Source of the DNA: CAIWTU01 sp963815135
GTDB lineage: Bacteria > Desulfobacterota > Desulfuromonadia > Geobacterales > Geobacteraceae
Assembly: GCA_963815135.1 (NCBI GenBank)
Contig: CAWFFO010000006.1
Span: forward strand, 620,001-684,000
Reading direction: 5' to 3'
DNA length: 64,000 nt
The position numbers were made by a program, and so were the translations under genes. Below the pieces are notes generated by a model. That model did no database searches. It had not been told where the DNA came from and worked only from the letters and a program-made list of their open reading frames with translations. Every line of letters begins with the position of its first letter. The first letter of the stretch is position 1. This document shows positions 11,799 to 19,746 of the stretch, in pieces.

Positions 11799-12052
11799 TC
11801 AATCAGGTCTTTCAGAGCATGGTTTTCAAGGGCCAGTTCGGCGTACATCCGCTTCAACCGGCTGAGTTCAGCTTCCATTTCTTTCATCCGTTTCAGATCG
11901 GAAGCTTCCATGCCGCCGTACTTTGATTTCCAGTTGTAGTAAGTGGCATCGCTGATCCCGTGCTTGCGACAAACGTCTTTCACAAGCATTCCGGATTCGG
12001 CCTCTTTAAGAATTGCAACAATCTGTGTTTCAGTAAATCGGGCTTTCTGCAT
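11786..12052 (-). CDS. IS3-family transposase OrfA
   Basis: This 88-residue DNA-binding subunit has the HTH_Tnp_1 pattern (RFTETQIVAILKEAESG...VCRKHGISDATYYNWK) followed by a leucine-zipper-like helix (ELSRLKRMYAELALENHAL). It ends just after the A-rich slip site, where a -1 shift continues into OrfB. Confidence 0.93.
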   Translation of the reverse strand: MQKARFTETQIVAILKEAESGMLVKDVCRKHGISDATYYNWKSKYGGMEASDLKRMKEMEAELSRLKRMYAELALENHALKDLIEKKL

Positions 12053-12124
12053 TTGAACCTCCTGGCGCTATAGAATGCCAGAAAGCTCTACTTTTTTCAT
12101 GTCTCATTTTTGGGGAAGTTTACG

Positions 12125-12128
12125 CACA
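12125..12128. repeat. IS3 target-site duplication, right copy
   Basis: CACA here repeats bases 10920-10923. Confidence 0.75.
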
Positions 12129-12427
12129 TAGAAAAATTTTATCATTTCTGCTATTTGATGAACTTCCCGTAAAGCGTCATTTTTTCCTTTTTCACTGAGC
12201 AAAAACTCTGGCTCAAATGATATGTCAAAATGGTCTTCAATTGCACGCTTTCCACGGCCAGTCACGAAAAGAATCTGCTCCATCCTTGATGCCACTGCCT
12301 CTTCAACGACTTATTGTACTATTGGTTTGTCTATAAGCGGCAACATTTCTCTTAGAGATGCCTTTGTTGCCTGAAGGAATCATGTACCCAAACCTGCTAC
12401 TGGAAATACCGCTTTTTTCACAATCAT
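12129..12427 (-). pseudogene. galU: galU N-terminal fragment with two stop codons
   Basis: From ATG at 12425-12427 the minus strand reads MIVKKAVFPVAGLGT, stop, FLQATKASLREMLPLIDKPIV, the N-terminal signature of UTP-glucose-1-phosphate uridylyltransferase (GLGTRFLPATKASPKEMLPLxDKP). TGA at 12380-12382 replaces the catalytic-loop Arg and TAA at 12311-12313 replaces Tyr in IVQYVVEEA. The Pro of LPATK has become Gln. The reading then continues well (RGKRAIEDHFDISFE) to FYV at the IS3 insertion. GalU makes UDP-glucose for polysaccharides, so this copy is dead and another must exist if the activity is kept. Confidence 0.93.
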
Positions 12428-12543
12428 GTTTAACTCATTTTCACTGTCAAAAGTGACTATGTCTTGGTTTTAATGAGCAGGCTTAATGGATTCAAGTGAA
12501 ATGTGTAAATAAAATTACATTCTAATCTTGGGAAATGCAAATT

Positions 12544-13395
12544 TTATAACTGTGAAAACTTTTTGGCCGATTGCAGTGTGTTGTATAGGAGCATCGTTAT
12601 CGTCATGGGGCCCACACCGCCAGGTACGGGAGTTATATAGGAAGCGCGTTTTGCTGCAATAGAAAATTCCACATCACCGACAAGTTTTCCATCTTCGATC
12701 CGGTTGACTCCTACATCTATAACAACAGCACCTTCTTTAACCCATTCCCCCTTAATCATCTCCGGTTTACCGATAGCAGCAATAAGAACGTCAGCCATAC
12801 CAATCTTTTCAGGAAGATTTCTGGTCTTCGAGTGGCATAGTGTTACCGTAGCATTCTGCTGCAGGCACATGAAAGCAACTGGTTTTCCAACGATATTGGA
12901 ACGTCCTACAACAACAACTTCCTTACCGGTGAGGTCGATACCTGATTCTTTAAGCATAACCATGATACCATATGGAGTGCATGGCTGAAACAAGGGTTTG
13001 CCTGTTATGAGTCTCCCTACGTTATACGGATGAAATCCATCAACATCTTTTTCTGGCGATATTGATTCAACAATTTTGGATTCGTTTATATGATTGGGCA
13101 ATGGTAGTTGAACAAGTATTCCGTGAATATCATTATTCTTGTTAAGTTTGTCTATCAGATGAAGAATTTCTTTTTCATCGGTTTCTGCCGGCAGTTTATA
13201 TTCGTCTGAGTAGATGCCAACATCGCGGCAAGCCTTTTCCTTCATACTCACGTAAACTCTGCTGGCAGAATTATCACCGACAAGGATTACTGCCAACCCC
13301 GGTATTATTCCTTGAGATTTGAGACGGTTCACTTCAACGGCAATTTCGCCTCTAATTTTGCTGGCAATTGATTTGCCATCTATTAGCTTAGCCAT
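12544..13395 (-). CDS. folD: bifunctional methylenetetrahydrofolate dehydrogenase/cyclohydrolase
   Basis: FolD interconverts 5,10-methylene-, methenyl- and 10-formyl-tetrahydrofolate using NAD(P). The 283-residue length is standard. The catalytic Tyr-Lys pair is in YVSMK (Y48, K52). The dinucleotide-binding motif VVVVGRSNIVGKPVA and the C-terminal signature PVPGGVGPMTITMLL are both intact. The gene is monocistronic on the minus strand downstream of the galU ruin. In an acetogenic or syntrophic anaerobe it would also serve the methyl branch of the Wood-Ljungdahl pathway, though no partner gene is visible here. Confidence 0.96.
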   Translation of the reverse strand: MAKLIDGKSIASKIRGEIAVEVNRLKSQGIIPGLAVILVGDNSASRVYVSMKEKACRDVGIYSDEYKLPAETDEKEILHLIDKLNKNNDIHGILVQLPLPNHINESKIVESISPEKDVDGFHPYNVGRLITGKPLFQPCTPYGIMVMLKESGIDLTGKEVVVVGRSNIVGKPVAFMCLQQNATVTLCHSKTRNLPEKIGMADVLIAAIGKPEMIKGEWVKEGAVVIDVGVNRIEDGKLVGDVEFSIAAKRASYITPVPGGVGPMTITMLLYNTLQSAKKFSQL

Positions 13396-13558
13396 AATAT
13401 AAAATTCCTGTTTAGTTGGATTATTGTAATGTTACTTTCTGAAGCATGAATTGCATAGAATTGGTTGGAGAAAATCTATTGATAACACGGAATTATCCGG
13501 GCTTATTCTGAAAGGATATTTTTTTAAGAATCAGCAGAATTATATCCTATTGTACGGA

Positions 13559-13590
13559 CAAAAAAAATCCCCCTGGTGGGGGATTTTTTC
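13559..13590 (-). terminator. intrinsic terminator of the zinc-ribbon gene
   Basis: AAAAAAATCCCCC and GGGGGATTTTTT form a strong stem with A and T tracts on both sides. It abuts the stop codon of the minus-strand FmdB-type gene. Confidence 0.85.
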
Positions 13591-13591
13591 A

Positions 13592-13837
13592 CTATGCGGC
13601 AGATGGGCAAGATGCGCATGATCCTGAGGCAGGACAACCTGTTCCTTTTGATTCTTTGCTTTTGTTGTATCCTTCGGCATACCAACCGCTTCCTTTAAGT
13701 GCAAATGCGCTTTGCGAAATGAGTTTATTTATAGGACCTCCACACTTGGGGCACTCTTTCGCCGGCTCATCCGAAAATTTCTGCCTCAACTCGAACTGAT
13801 TTCCACAGCTATCACATTTATATTCATATAAAGGCAT
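13592..13837 (-). CDS. FmdB-family zinc-ribbon protein
   Basis: This is an 81-residue protein starting MPLYEYKCDSCG. The zinc ribbon is formed by CDSCG near the N-terminus and CPKCGG about 20 residues later. The C-terminus has an extra cysteine patch (GCPASGSCASCPSAA). Members are called putative regulatory or FmdB-type proteins and their function is unproven. The start at 13837 is preceded by AGGAGG; an upstream in-frame start at 13900 lacks that support. Confidence 0.88.
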   Translation of the reverse strand: MPLYEYKCDSCGNQFELRQKFSDEPAKECPKCGGPINKLISQSAFALKGSGWYAEGYNKSKESKGTGCPASGSCASCPSAA

Positions 13838-14102
13838 ATTATGATCCTCCTGAATTTCTTTTCTATTAATATAGAAATTCCAGGGTTTATTTGTCAACAC
13901 TCTTTTGTATATTTATCATTCTTTCACAGTCTGAAAAATTCTTGGTCTCTCGGCAAGAAAACAGATTATTTGGTGTCGATGTTGATTTTATTATTAATGC
14001 TTCTAAAAATTAATCATTGCCAGGATCACTTTGCTTATTAGATAAGAATACTTCCAACCTAAAAATTTACGTGCAGATTGCTTGAAAATAAATGCAAATT
14101 TA

Positions 14103-14567
14103 CTATTTGAATAAGCATTTTGTCATATAGAAAAGAAGGGGAGTTCGGTATATGATTCCTACCACCTTATTGTCTCGAACTACTGGTACCCTTTGAAACC
14201 TGTGCTTGACGAAAAGTTCGGCAACATCCTGAATCAGAGCATCTTCGGTAACCGAAATAGGTTGTCTCTCCATGATCTCTTCTACCAGCTTGTCTTCAAT
14301 GTTTTTGCATAAAGAGTCGAAAAACTTGGTAGCTGCTACATTTGAATGTTTTGCTTTACCCGTACTTTCCAGTAGGGCTGTAATAAGTGTCAGTGGTGTA
14401 AGCATTCCGGCAAGTTCGCCTCCCTCGTTTACAACAACCAGACCAGGCGCGGCATTCAAGAAGCTTTCATCGCCGAAATTACTTTTCAGCATAAGCACAG
14501 CTTCCTTCATGGAAGCTTTTCTGGAGATTGAAGGGACTTCGGATATCATTATTTCTTTGGCTTTCAT
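14103..14567 (-). CDS. CBS-domain pair protein
   Basis: This 154-residue soluble protein consists of two CBS motifs. The first covers about residues 5-65 (EIMISEVPSISRKASMKEAV ... GELAGMLTPLTLI) and the second about 95-150 (EEIMERQPISVTEDALIQD ... NKVVGIIYRTPLL). CBS pairs bind adenosyl ligands such as AMP or ATP and act as energy-state sensors. Its ATG follows the stop codon of the preceding yggU-like gene without a gap, so it is the last gene of a yggT-divIVA-yggU-CBS operon. The target is unknown. Confidence 0.85.
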   Translation of the reverse strand: MKAKEIMISEVPSISRKASMKEAVLMLKSNFGDESFLNAAPGLVVVNEGGELAGMLTPLTLITALLESTGKAKHSNVAATKFFDSLCKNIEDKLVEEIMERQPISVTEDALIQDVAELFVKHRFQRVPVVRDNKVVGIIYRTPLLFYMTKCLFK

Positions 14568-14891
14568 TCAGAACTCCATATGTTGTTGTAGTGCCGCAAT
14601 AAAATCTTCTTTTTTTATGTTTAAAGCTTTGATTGTTTTGTGACGAGATTTATCCCCTCGAACAATACTTATTCTCGATTTGGCAATTCCCAGTAAATCA
14701 GCCAGGTATTGAGTGCATAACTTGTTGGCTGAACCTTCAACAGGCGGCGATGTGAGCCGCAGTTTCAGTTCACCACAGCATATCCCGCACAATTCATTTC
14801 GGGATGCTCTTGGCTGCACATAAACATTAAATATAATTCCATCTGCAGCTTCAATAATAATCGGAAATTCCTGTTGGGTATTACACTTCAT
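14568..14891 (-). CDS. DUF167 / YggU family protein
   Basis: This is a 107-residue small alpha/beta protein of the YggU family: FNVYVQPRASRNELCG, LKLRLTSPPVEGSANKLC and a basic C-terminal half (SRISIVRGDKSRHKTI). The family is widespread, uncharacterised, and often sits beside yggT, as here. It overlaps the upstream divIVA gene by 11 bases and abuts the CBS gene. Confidence 0.9.
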   Translation of the reverse strand: MKCNTQQEFPIIIEAADGIIFNVYVQPRASRNELCGICCGELKLRLTSPPVEGSANKLCTQYLADLLGIAKSRISIVRGDKSRHKTIKALNIKKEDFIAALQQHMEF

Positions 14892-15330
14892 TGATGGAGA
14901 GCATCTTGTAGTAGGAATCCAAAAGAGATTTCAGGGAAGATTCAAATTGCAATTTCTGTCTCTGTAATTCCTGGATATCATTTTTTAATTGGATCAAACG
15001 GTTTTCACCGTCAGCAAGCAGCCTGTCGGCTTTTATTTCCGCTTCGGCAACAATAAGTGCTGCCTCTTTCTGAGCATTTATCTTCATCTCTTCAATTACT
15101 CGTTGAGCGGACAACAAAGTTTCCCGGAGTTCTTTTTCCCTGAGGATCAGTTCCTCCTCCTTTATTGTTGCTTTGCGGATCTGTTCCCTCAGTTCGTCGT
15201 TATCACGTGCAAGTTCTTCCATTTCTCTTGATACATTTTGAAGAAATGAATCTACGTCATCCGGATGAAGACCACCAAAAAGTTTGCCTTTGAACTGCTG
15301 TTGCTGAATATCCAACGGAGTGATTTTCAT
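14881..15330 (-). CDS. DivIVA-domain coiled-coil protein
   Basis: This 149-residue protein has the DivIVA N-terminal membrane-curvature domain (KITPLDIQQQQFKGKLFGG, then DDVDSFLQNVSREME) and a long coiled coil of Glu/Lys/Arg heptads (about residues 35-140). DivIVA proteins localise at poles or division sites and recruit envelope machinery. They are best known in Gram-positives and also occur in deltaproteobacteria. The neighbouring yggT (ylmG) recalls the ylmG-divIVA cluster of Firmicutes, which supports a division or polar role. Confidence 0.88.
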   Translation of the reverse strand: MKITPLDIQQQQFKGKLFGGLHPDDVDSFLQNVSREMEELARDNDELREQIRKATIKEEELILREKELRETLLSAQRVIEEMKINAQKEAALIVAEAEIKADRLLADGENRLIQLKNDIQELQRQKLQFESSLKSLLDSYYKMLSINEV

Positions 15331-15644
15331 GGTAAGACTCCAATTCCGAATTTCATCCTGTTTACCAATTCGAATATCGAATTGACGACGAATTTTTGCA
15401 GGAAAATGATCAAAAGAATAACTATGATTGGTGATATATCCAAGCCTCCCAGATTCGGTAGGAATCTCCTTACACGATTTAATACAGGGTCGGTGGATTT
15501 GTACAGAAATCGGACAATTGGGTTGAATGGATCAGGGTTTACCCAGGAAATTATTGCCCTGGCTATAATGATATACATGTATACATTAATGCTTAACTCG
15601 AGGATATAAGCCAAGGCGTTTAAAAAATTTGCCAGAATGAACAT
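15327..15644 (-). CDS. YggT/YlmG family membrane protein
   Basis: This 105-residue integral membrane protein has two YggT repeats: ILANFLNALAYILELSINVY, then IIIARAIISWVNPDPFNPIV, then PIIVILLIIFLQKFV. The signature ISWVNPDPFNP plus DPVLNRVRRFLP is typical of the family, linked to osmotic tolerance or placement of the division site. I chose ATG 15644 since the upstream 21 residues (from 15707) look non-family. Its stop overlaps the divIVA start by four bases (ATGA). Confidence 0.88.
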   Translation of the reverse strand: MFILANFLNALAYILELSINVYMYIIIARAIISWVNPDPFNPIVRFLYKSTDPVLNRVRRFLPNLGGLDISPIIVILLIIFLQKFVVNSIFELVNRMKFGIGVLP

Positions 15645-15760
15645 TGAGGCTCCGTTCTGATTTCTGTATTTCTGCATGTTTATACAGAAAAAGGGAATAT
15701 ATGTCAAGCTAACCCGTCACCTTGAATCCTTACAAAAACCACATGGCCGGTGCTTGAATA

Positions 15761-15789
15761 TTGACAGGTAAAAGTTTATCCTTATTACA
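15761..15789 (+). promoter_or_regulatory. sigma-70-type promoter for the small HTH gene
   Basis: TTGACA (15761-15766), a 17-base spacer, then ATTACA (15784-15789). It lies 25 bases before the start codon of the small HTH gene. Confidence 0.55.
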
Positions 15790-15797
15790 GGATAAAC
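15774..15797 (+). promoter_or_regulatory. perfect inverted repeat over the -10 region (operator candidate)
   Basis: GTTTATCC (15774-15781) and GGATAAAC (15790-15797) are exact 8-bp arms around an 8-base centre. The repeat spans the -10 of the promoter just described and ends ten bases before the ribosome-binding site. The position fits autorepression by the HTH protein encoded next. Confidence 0.5.
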
Positions 15798-15813
15798 GGA
15801 ACAGGAGGGACAA

Positions 15814-15996
15814 ATGTCATTACTCAAAAGTTGGTGTTCTTTAGATGAAGCTGAGTCAAAACTAGGTATCAGCAAGACTCTCATTCTAAAATGGGTGGAA
15901 GAGGGGATAATAAGGTGTGAAGAGAGTGAAGGCAAGGTCATCCACGTTAATCTGGACGACCTTGAACTAAAGGTCTCTGAAATGGTTAAAATGTAA
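15814..15996 (+). CDS. small MerR/excisionase-like HTH protein
   Basis: This 60-residue protein looks like a lone winged helix-turn-helix of the MerR or HTH_17 type: SLDEAESKLGISKTLILKWVEEGIIRCEE, followed by a short wing (KVIHVNLDDL) and no effector domain. The start is well supported by AGGAGGG. A promoter and a palindromic operator candidate lie directly upstream, which suggests self-regulation. The gene stands alone between divergent and convergent neighbours, and its target is unknown. Confidence 0.8.
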   Translation: MSLLKSWCSLDEAESKLGISKTLILKWVEEGIIRCEESEGKVIHVNLDDLELKVSEMVKM

Positions 15997-16038
15997 TATT
16001 TAATCCCGTTCCCGATGTCACATGTTGATTACTGCTTT

Positions 16039-16749
16039 TTACAACTTATATCCAGTATAAAATGTTACAACACCAAATGTTTTGTCAAAATGTTTAATAT
16101 CGGTGAACCCCGAGTCAGCTAGGGTTTTTTTGAAGTTTTCCCTTGATGGAAATTCGGATACTGATTCGGGCAAATATTTATATGCGCTGAATTTTGAAAA
16201 AAAACCACCGACAACGGGTAGAAGACTGCGGAAATACCACTGATATATATTTCCAAAAAGTCTGCTCCGAGGGATAGAAAATTCAAGAATAACAATTTTC
16301 CCTCTCGGTTTGAGCACCCTGTACATCTCCTTCAAACCGAGTAGTCTGTTATCAAGATTTCTTATTCCGAAAGCGATTGTAACCGAATCGAATGTGTCAT
16401 CCTTGAAAGGAATAACTTCACATGGCGCTACTGCAAGATCAATTCTCTTTGAATATAATGATTTGTTTTTTTTATCCCGTGCAATATCAATCATTTCCTT
16501 GCAAAAATCCATACCCACAATATTTAAGGAGGAAGGTGTGACAGCAGCTATGTGCAACGCCATGTCGCCGGTACCTGTTGCCGCATCCAGGACCTTACCT
16601 CGTTTTTCGTATTCGATGAGACTCGCTGCAAATTTTCTCCAGCGTATATCCACTCCGAAACTAAGAAGCCTGTTCAGGAAATCATAACGAGATGCGATTC
16701 CTTTGAACATCTCTTGTACTTGCTCACCTTTATGTGACATTTTAAACAT
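16039..16749 (-). CDS. ubiE: UbiE/MenG demethylmenaquinone methyltransferase
   Basis: This 236-residue SAM-dependent enzyme performs the last, C-methylation step of menaquinone (and in other bacteria ubiquinone) synthesis. Motifs include VLDAATGTGDMALH (SAM motif I), IVGMDFCKEMI, SVTIAFGIRNLDN and YRVLKPRGKIVILEFSIP, the family signature. As mqnA lies in the same window and the organism looks anaerobic, the demethylmenaquinone role is the likely one. AAGGACAG supports ATG 16749. Confidence 0.95.
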   Translation of the reverse strand: MFKMSHKGEQVQEMFKGIASRYDFLNRLLSFGVDIRWRKFAASLIEYEKRGKVLDAATGTGDMALHIAAVTPSSLNIVGMDFCKEMIDIARDKKNKSLYSKRIDLAVAPCEVIPFKDDTFDSVTIAFGIRNLDNRLLGLKEMYRVLKPRGKIVILEFSIPRSRLFGNIYQWYFRSLLPVVGGFFSKFSAYKYLPESVSEFPSRENFKKTLADSGFTDIKHFDKTFGVVTFYTGYKL

Positions 16750-17085
16750 TTAATCTGTCCTTTTCGGGTCAAAAATGATATTAATAAAACAGAAATACTG
16801 AAATAAATAGATTAAAACATACGATTCCAAGTCTGCTCTCGCTTCCTGCCCATTCATAACTTATATTGTCTGAATACCTGCTGTAAAGAAAAAAGATCAC
16901 TTTTTTCAATTGAATCCAGTCGAAAAAAATGGATTTGTGGATGAAGGGTCTACTTGTTCATATTCCAATGGATAAAGTGAATAGTTTGGTAAGTTTCAGC
17001 CTGTTGAACTAATCATATTAATCGATTAGGAAATTGTGAAAGATATGTTTTAGCACGAAATGACAAAATATAAGGAGTTAAAGGT
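16750..17085. other. 336-base intergenic region, no gene seen
   Basis: This AT-rich stretch separates the divergent ubiE and cdaA genes and presumably holds both promoters. I see no clear -35/-10 pair, RNA gene or repeat in it. Confidence 0.5.
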
Positions 17086-18495
17086 TTGTTTACATTTATT
17101 CGATGGCAGGATATTGCAGATATTATAATCATGAGCTTTCTTGTCTACCAATTGTACACATGGTTCAAAAATACTAAAGCTTTCCAAGTTGTTATTGGAC
17201 TCGGATCGCTCTGTGTTCTGTATCTGATCACGCGGAATCTTGGCTTTTTTATGACGAGCTGGATCCTTCAGGAGCTAGGGACGGCGCTTTTTGTCTTGAT
17301 TATTGTCATTTTCCAAGCAGAAATACGTCAGGCACTTTATCGTTTCAGCCCCTTACACAATTTTTTTGGTCGCCAGGAAAATGGATTACAGCTTGATCTT
17401 GTAGAATTATCAAAAACATTTTTTTCGATGGCAAGGGAAAAAATCGGGGCTCTTATCGTGTTTCAAAGAAAGGAGCCAGTTGACGAATATTTACTTCATG
17501 GAATTGTAATTGACAGTGTTGTAAGCGGGCAGTTGGTTGGAAGTATTTTCAGGGACGGTACTCCTCTTCATGATGGAGCGATGGTTATCAGGCAAGGGCG
17601 GATTTATCAGGCTTCCGCCCATCTACCACTTTCTGTAAATTCTGACATTCCTCAGTACTACGGCACCCGGCATAGAGCAGCTCTTGGTTTATCAGAGCGT
17701 TCCGACGCTGCTATAGTTGTCGTGTCTGAGGAACGAGGAGAAGTCTCACTTGCAATGTCAGGTAGTATTCAGAAGCTTGAAACCGCCGAGCAACTTACCG
17801 GTCTTTTGAACAGGATTCTGAGCGTTCCTGTCCAGGAGGAATCTAAGCCTTCATTCTGGAATAGGGTATTTAGAAATTTCTGGCCGAAGCTGATAACCGT
17901 TCTGTTGGTATTTACAACCTGGTTGATTATTACGGCAAGAGAAGGTGAAATAACGAATATTCTTGTTCCTGTTACCTTTCAAGATCTGCCCTCTGACTAT
18001 TTGCTTACAAATAGCACACCGGATGAGATAGAGGTGCAGTTACGTACTTTTTCGAGCCTTATCCAGGCACCGAAAGAGGGGGATATTTCAGCAGAAATCA
18101 ACCTTTCCAAGATTAAAGAAGGCAATAATACGATTCCAATAAAAAAAGAAGATTTCAAGCTCCCAACAGGTGTAATTGTTACCCGGGTCAAACCGACACT
18201 GCTGAGAATCAATGTCGAAAAAAGGGCACAGAAATTGCTCAAAGTTGAAGCAAAGATAATTGGAAATCTTCCCGGAAATGAAAAGCTGAAAAATATTGAG
18301 GTTGAACCAAATTCAGTTATGGTTGAAGGACCTGAAAGAAGCTTGGCACGCCTAGAAGATATTCAGACTGAAGAGATTTTGCTTCAGCACATTCATGGGA
18401 GTGTGACGGTCGAAAGAAAACTGATTGCTCCGATGAGTCAGGTTAGATTTCTCAGGGATGGCAAAGTTAAAGTCAAGCTTACAGTCGGCCGTTAA
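17086..18495 (+). CDS. cdaA: diadenylate cyclase fused to YbbR domains (CdaA-CdaR fusion)
   Basis: The 469-residue protein starts at TTG 17086 after TAAGGAG. Residues 1-80 hold three membrane segments. The DAC (DisA_N) domain (about 100-245) follows, with the catalytic motifs DGA (163-165) and TRHR (194-197), which make c-di-AMP from two ATP. A fourth membrane segment (about 268-284, PKLITVLLVFTTWLI) leads to about 180 residues that resemble two YbbR repeats. In Firmicutes the cyclase CdaA and its YbbR-domain regulator CdaR are separate proteins of a cdaA-cdaR-glmM operon; here they form one chain and no glmM follows. The next gene is a peptidoglycan hydrolase, consistent with the cell-wall role of c-di-AMP. 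Confidence 0.9.
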   Translation: MFTFIRWQDIADIIIMSFLVYQLYTWFKNTKAFQVVIGLGSLCVLYLITRNLGFFMTSWILQELGTALFVLIIVIFQAEIRQALYRFSPLHNFFGRQENGLQLDLVELSKTFFSMAREKIGALIVFQRKEPVDEYLLHGIVIDSVVSGQLVGSIFRDGTPLHDGAMVIRQGRIYQASAHLPLSVNSDIPQYYGTRHRAALGLSERSDAAIVVVSEERGEVSLAMSGSIQKLETAEQLTGLLNRILSVPVQEESKPSFWNRVFRNFWPKLITVLLVFTTWLIITAREGEITNILVPVTFQDLPSDYLLTNSTPDEIEVQLRTFSSLIQAPKEGDISAEINLSKIKEGNNTIPIKKEDFKLPTGVIVTRVKPTLLRINVEKRAQKLLKVEAKIIGNLPGNEKLKNIEVEPNSVMVEGPERSLARLEDIQTEEILLQHIHGSVTVERKLIAPMSQVRFLRDGKVKVKLTVGR

Positions 18496-18515
18496 AAAAT
18501 AAATTGATTTACGGG

Positions 18516-18544
18516 TTGACAGATAAAATATATGAATGTTATAA
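18516..18544 (+). promoter_or_regulatory. sigma-70-type promoter of the LysM-NlpC/P60 gene
   Basis: TTGACA (18516-18521), a 17-base spacer and TTATAA (18539-18544) lie 50 bases before the start codon. The hydrolase therefore has its own promoter apart from cdaA. I looked for a ydaO-type c-di-AMP riboswitch in the 99-base leader and saw none. Confidence 0.6.
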
Positions 18545-18594
18545 AAAAACCCAATTTTAAAATTTTGTTTTAATTTTAATCGAAAGGGGGGGGT

Positions 18595-19641
18595 ATGAAG
18601 AACAGATTCTTACTTGCCTTTTTATGTCTTTTGTTGGTTGTTTTTCCCTCTGTCTCCTTCGCTGCGAAAACTCACAAAATCAAGAAGAACGACACTTTAT
18701 ACTCTCTTGCAAAAAAATATCATGTTTCTGTAAATGACGTCAAATCCGCTAATAATCTTGTTGACAGTCATCTACGATGTGGTGACATGCTTATCATTCC
18801 CTCAAAATCTTCCGCGAAAAACAGAAATGCCGTGACTGGAAAAAAGAAACTGGCGGGCAATACCTACGTGGTGAAAAAGGGTGACAACCTAGCTAAAATC
18901 TCTAAAAAAACGGGGGTGCAGGTTGCTGAGTTGAAACGTCTGAACCATATCCATAAAAACAGACTGAAATCAGGTCGTGTCCTTGTATTGAAAGAGCCAT
19001 CATCCAGCGAGAAACCCTCAAAAAATATCGCAAAAATATATTTACCTAAAAGAGACGAAGTTTACGATGACAGTCGTTATGATCAGACCCTGGCAGAATT
19101 AGCGGAATTTGATCCCGAAAAAAAAGTTGATCTTAACAAAAGCATGCAAAACAGCCTAGATGTTTCAAAACGATTCAATAAAACAGCTTTCAGTTTCCTC
19201 GGCACGAGATATCGTTTTGGCGGTACAAGCAGAAACGGGATGGATTGCTCCAGTTTTGTGCAGCACGTCTTTAGGGAAATGGATGTAGATTTGCCAAGGA
19301 CTGCACGTGAGCAATATTGGGTCGGAGAAACTGTCAGTCCATATGATCTTCAAAAAGGGGATTTGTTATTTTTTCGCACATATGCCTCTTTTCCCTCCCA
19401 TGTTGGTATTTATTTAGGAGACAATAAAATGATTCACGCGTCTTCACGTGAACACAAGGTAGTTATATCTCCTATAACAAGTTATTACAGATCACGTTTT
19501 ATAGGCGCAAAAAGGATGGCCAAAATTAATCCTCAACTCATAAAGCTTGAAGACCTTTTTGCTGGTGCGGAAGAGGAAAAAGAGGCAGATGTGGTGAAAA
19601 ACGATACCTTGGCAGTTAATGAACCTGCACTGAATCCTTAA
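18595..19641 (+). CDS. LysM and NlpC/P60 domain peptidoglycan hydrolase
   Basis: This 348-residue exported protein has a signal peptide (about 1-23, ending VSFA). Two LysM peptidoglycan-binding repeats follow (about 26-70 with HKIKKNDTLYSLAKKY, and 84-128 with YVVKKGDNLAKISKK), then a C-terminal NlpC/P60 cysteine peptidase (about 195-305). The catalytic Cys lies in MDCSSFVQHVF, the His in FPSHVGIYLG and the third polar residue just after (MIHASS). Such enzymes cut D-Glu-DAP type bonds in wall peptides. It has a strong purine-rich ribosome site and a terminator immediately behind it. Confidence 0.92.
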   Translation: MKNRFLLAFLCLLLVVFPSVSFAAKTHKIKKNDTLYSLAKKYHVSVNDVKSANNLVDSHLRCGDMLIIPSKSSAKNRNAVTGKKKLAGNTYVVKKGDNLAKISKKTGVQVAELKRLNHIHKNRLKSGRVLVLKEPSSSEKPSKNIAKIYLPKRDEVYDDSRYDQTLAELAEFDPEKKVDLNKSMQNSLDVSKRFNKTAFSFLGTRYRFGGTSRNGMDCSSFVQHVFREMDVDLPRTAREQYWVGETVSPYDLQKGDLLFFRTYASFPSHVGIYLGDNKMIHASSREHKVVISPITSYYRSRFIGAKRMAKINPQLIKLEDLFAGAEEEKEADVVKNDTLAVNEPALNP

Positions 19642-19668
19642 AATAAGCTGCATAAAATCCTGAATTGA

Positions 19669-19703
19669 AGGGGGCCATGGAAAATTTCCATGGCCCCTTT
19701 TTA
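19669..19703 (+). terminator. intrinsic terminator after the LysM-NlpC/P60 gene
   Basis: GGGGCCATGGAAA pairs with TTTCCATGGCCCC and is followed by TTTTT. It lies about 30 bases after the stop codon. Confidence 0.92.
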
Positions 19704-19746
19704 TGTGAATCAACTGTTTTAAGTACATATAGTTTAAATATTTTTA

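Larger units (their letters stand above)
10924..12124 (-). mobile_element. IS3-family insertion sequence, complete
   Basis: This 1201-bp element has terminal inverted repeats CGTAAGCTTCCC (10924-10935) and CGTAAACTTCCC (read on the minus strand from 12124). They are 11 of 12 identical, with weaker similarity extending to a shared AGTAGAG. It carries orfA and orfB in the usual overlapping arrangement. A 4-bp duplication CACA flanks it inside galU. Both frames are open, so it appears intact. Confidence 0.9.

Noticed and set aside
12311..12382. TGA in galU as a recoded (selenocysteine-type) codon
   Set aside because: A TAA stop and other damaging changes are present in the same gene, so decay explains it.
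18496..18594. Possible c-di-AMP (ydaO-type) riboswitch before the wall hydrolase
   Set aside because: The leader is too short and AT-rich and lacks the conserved core; it holds an ordinary promoter.
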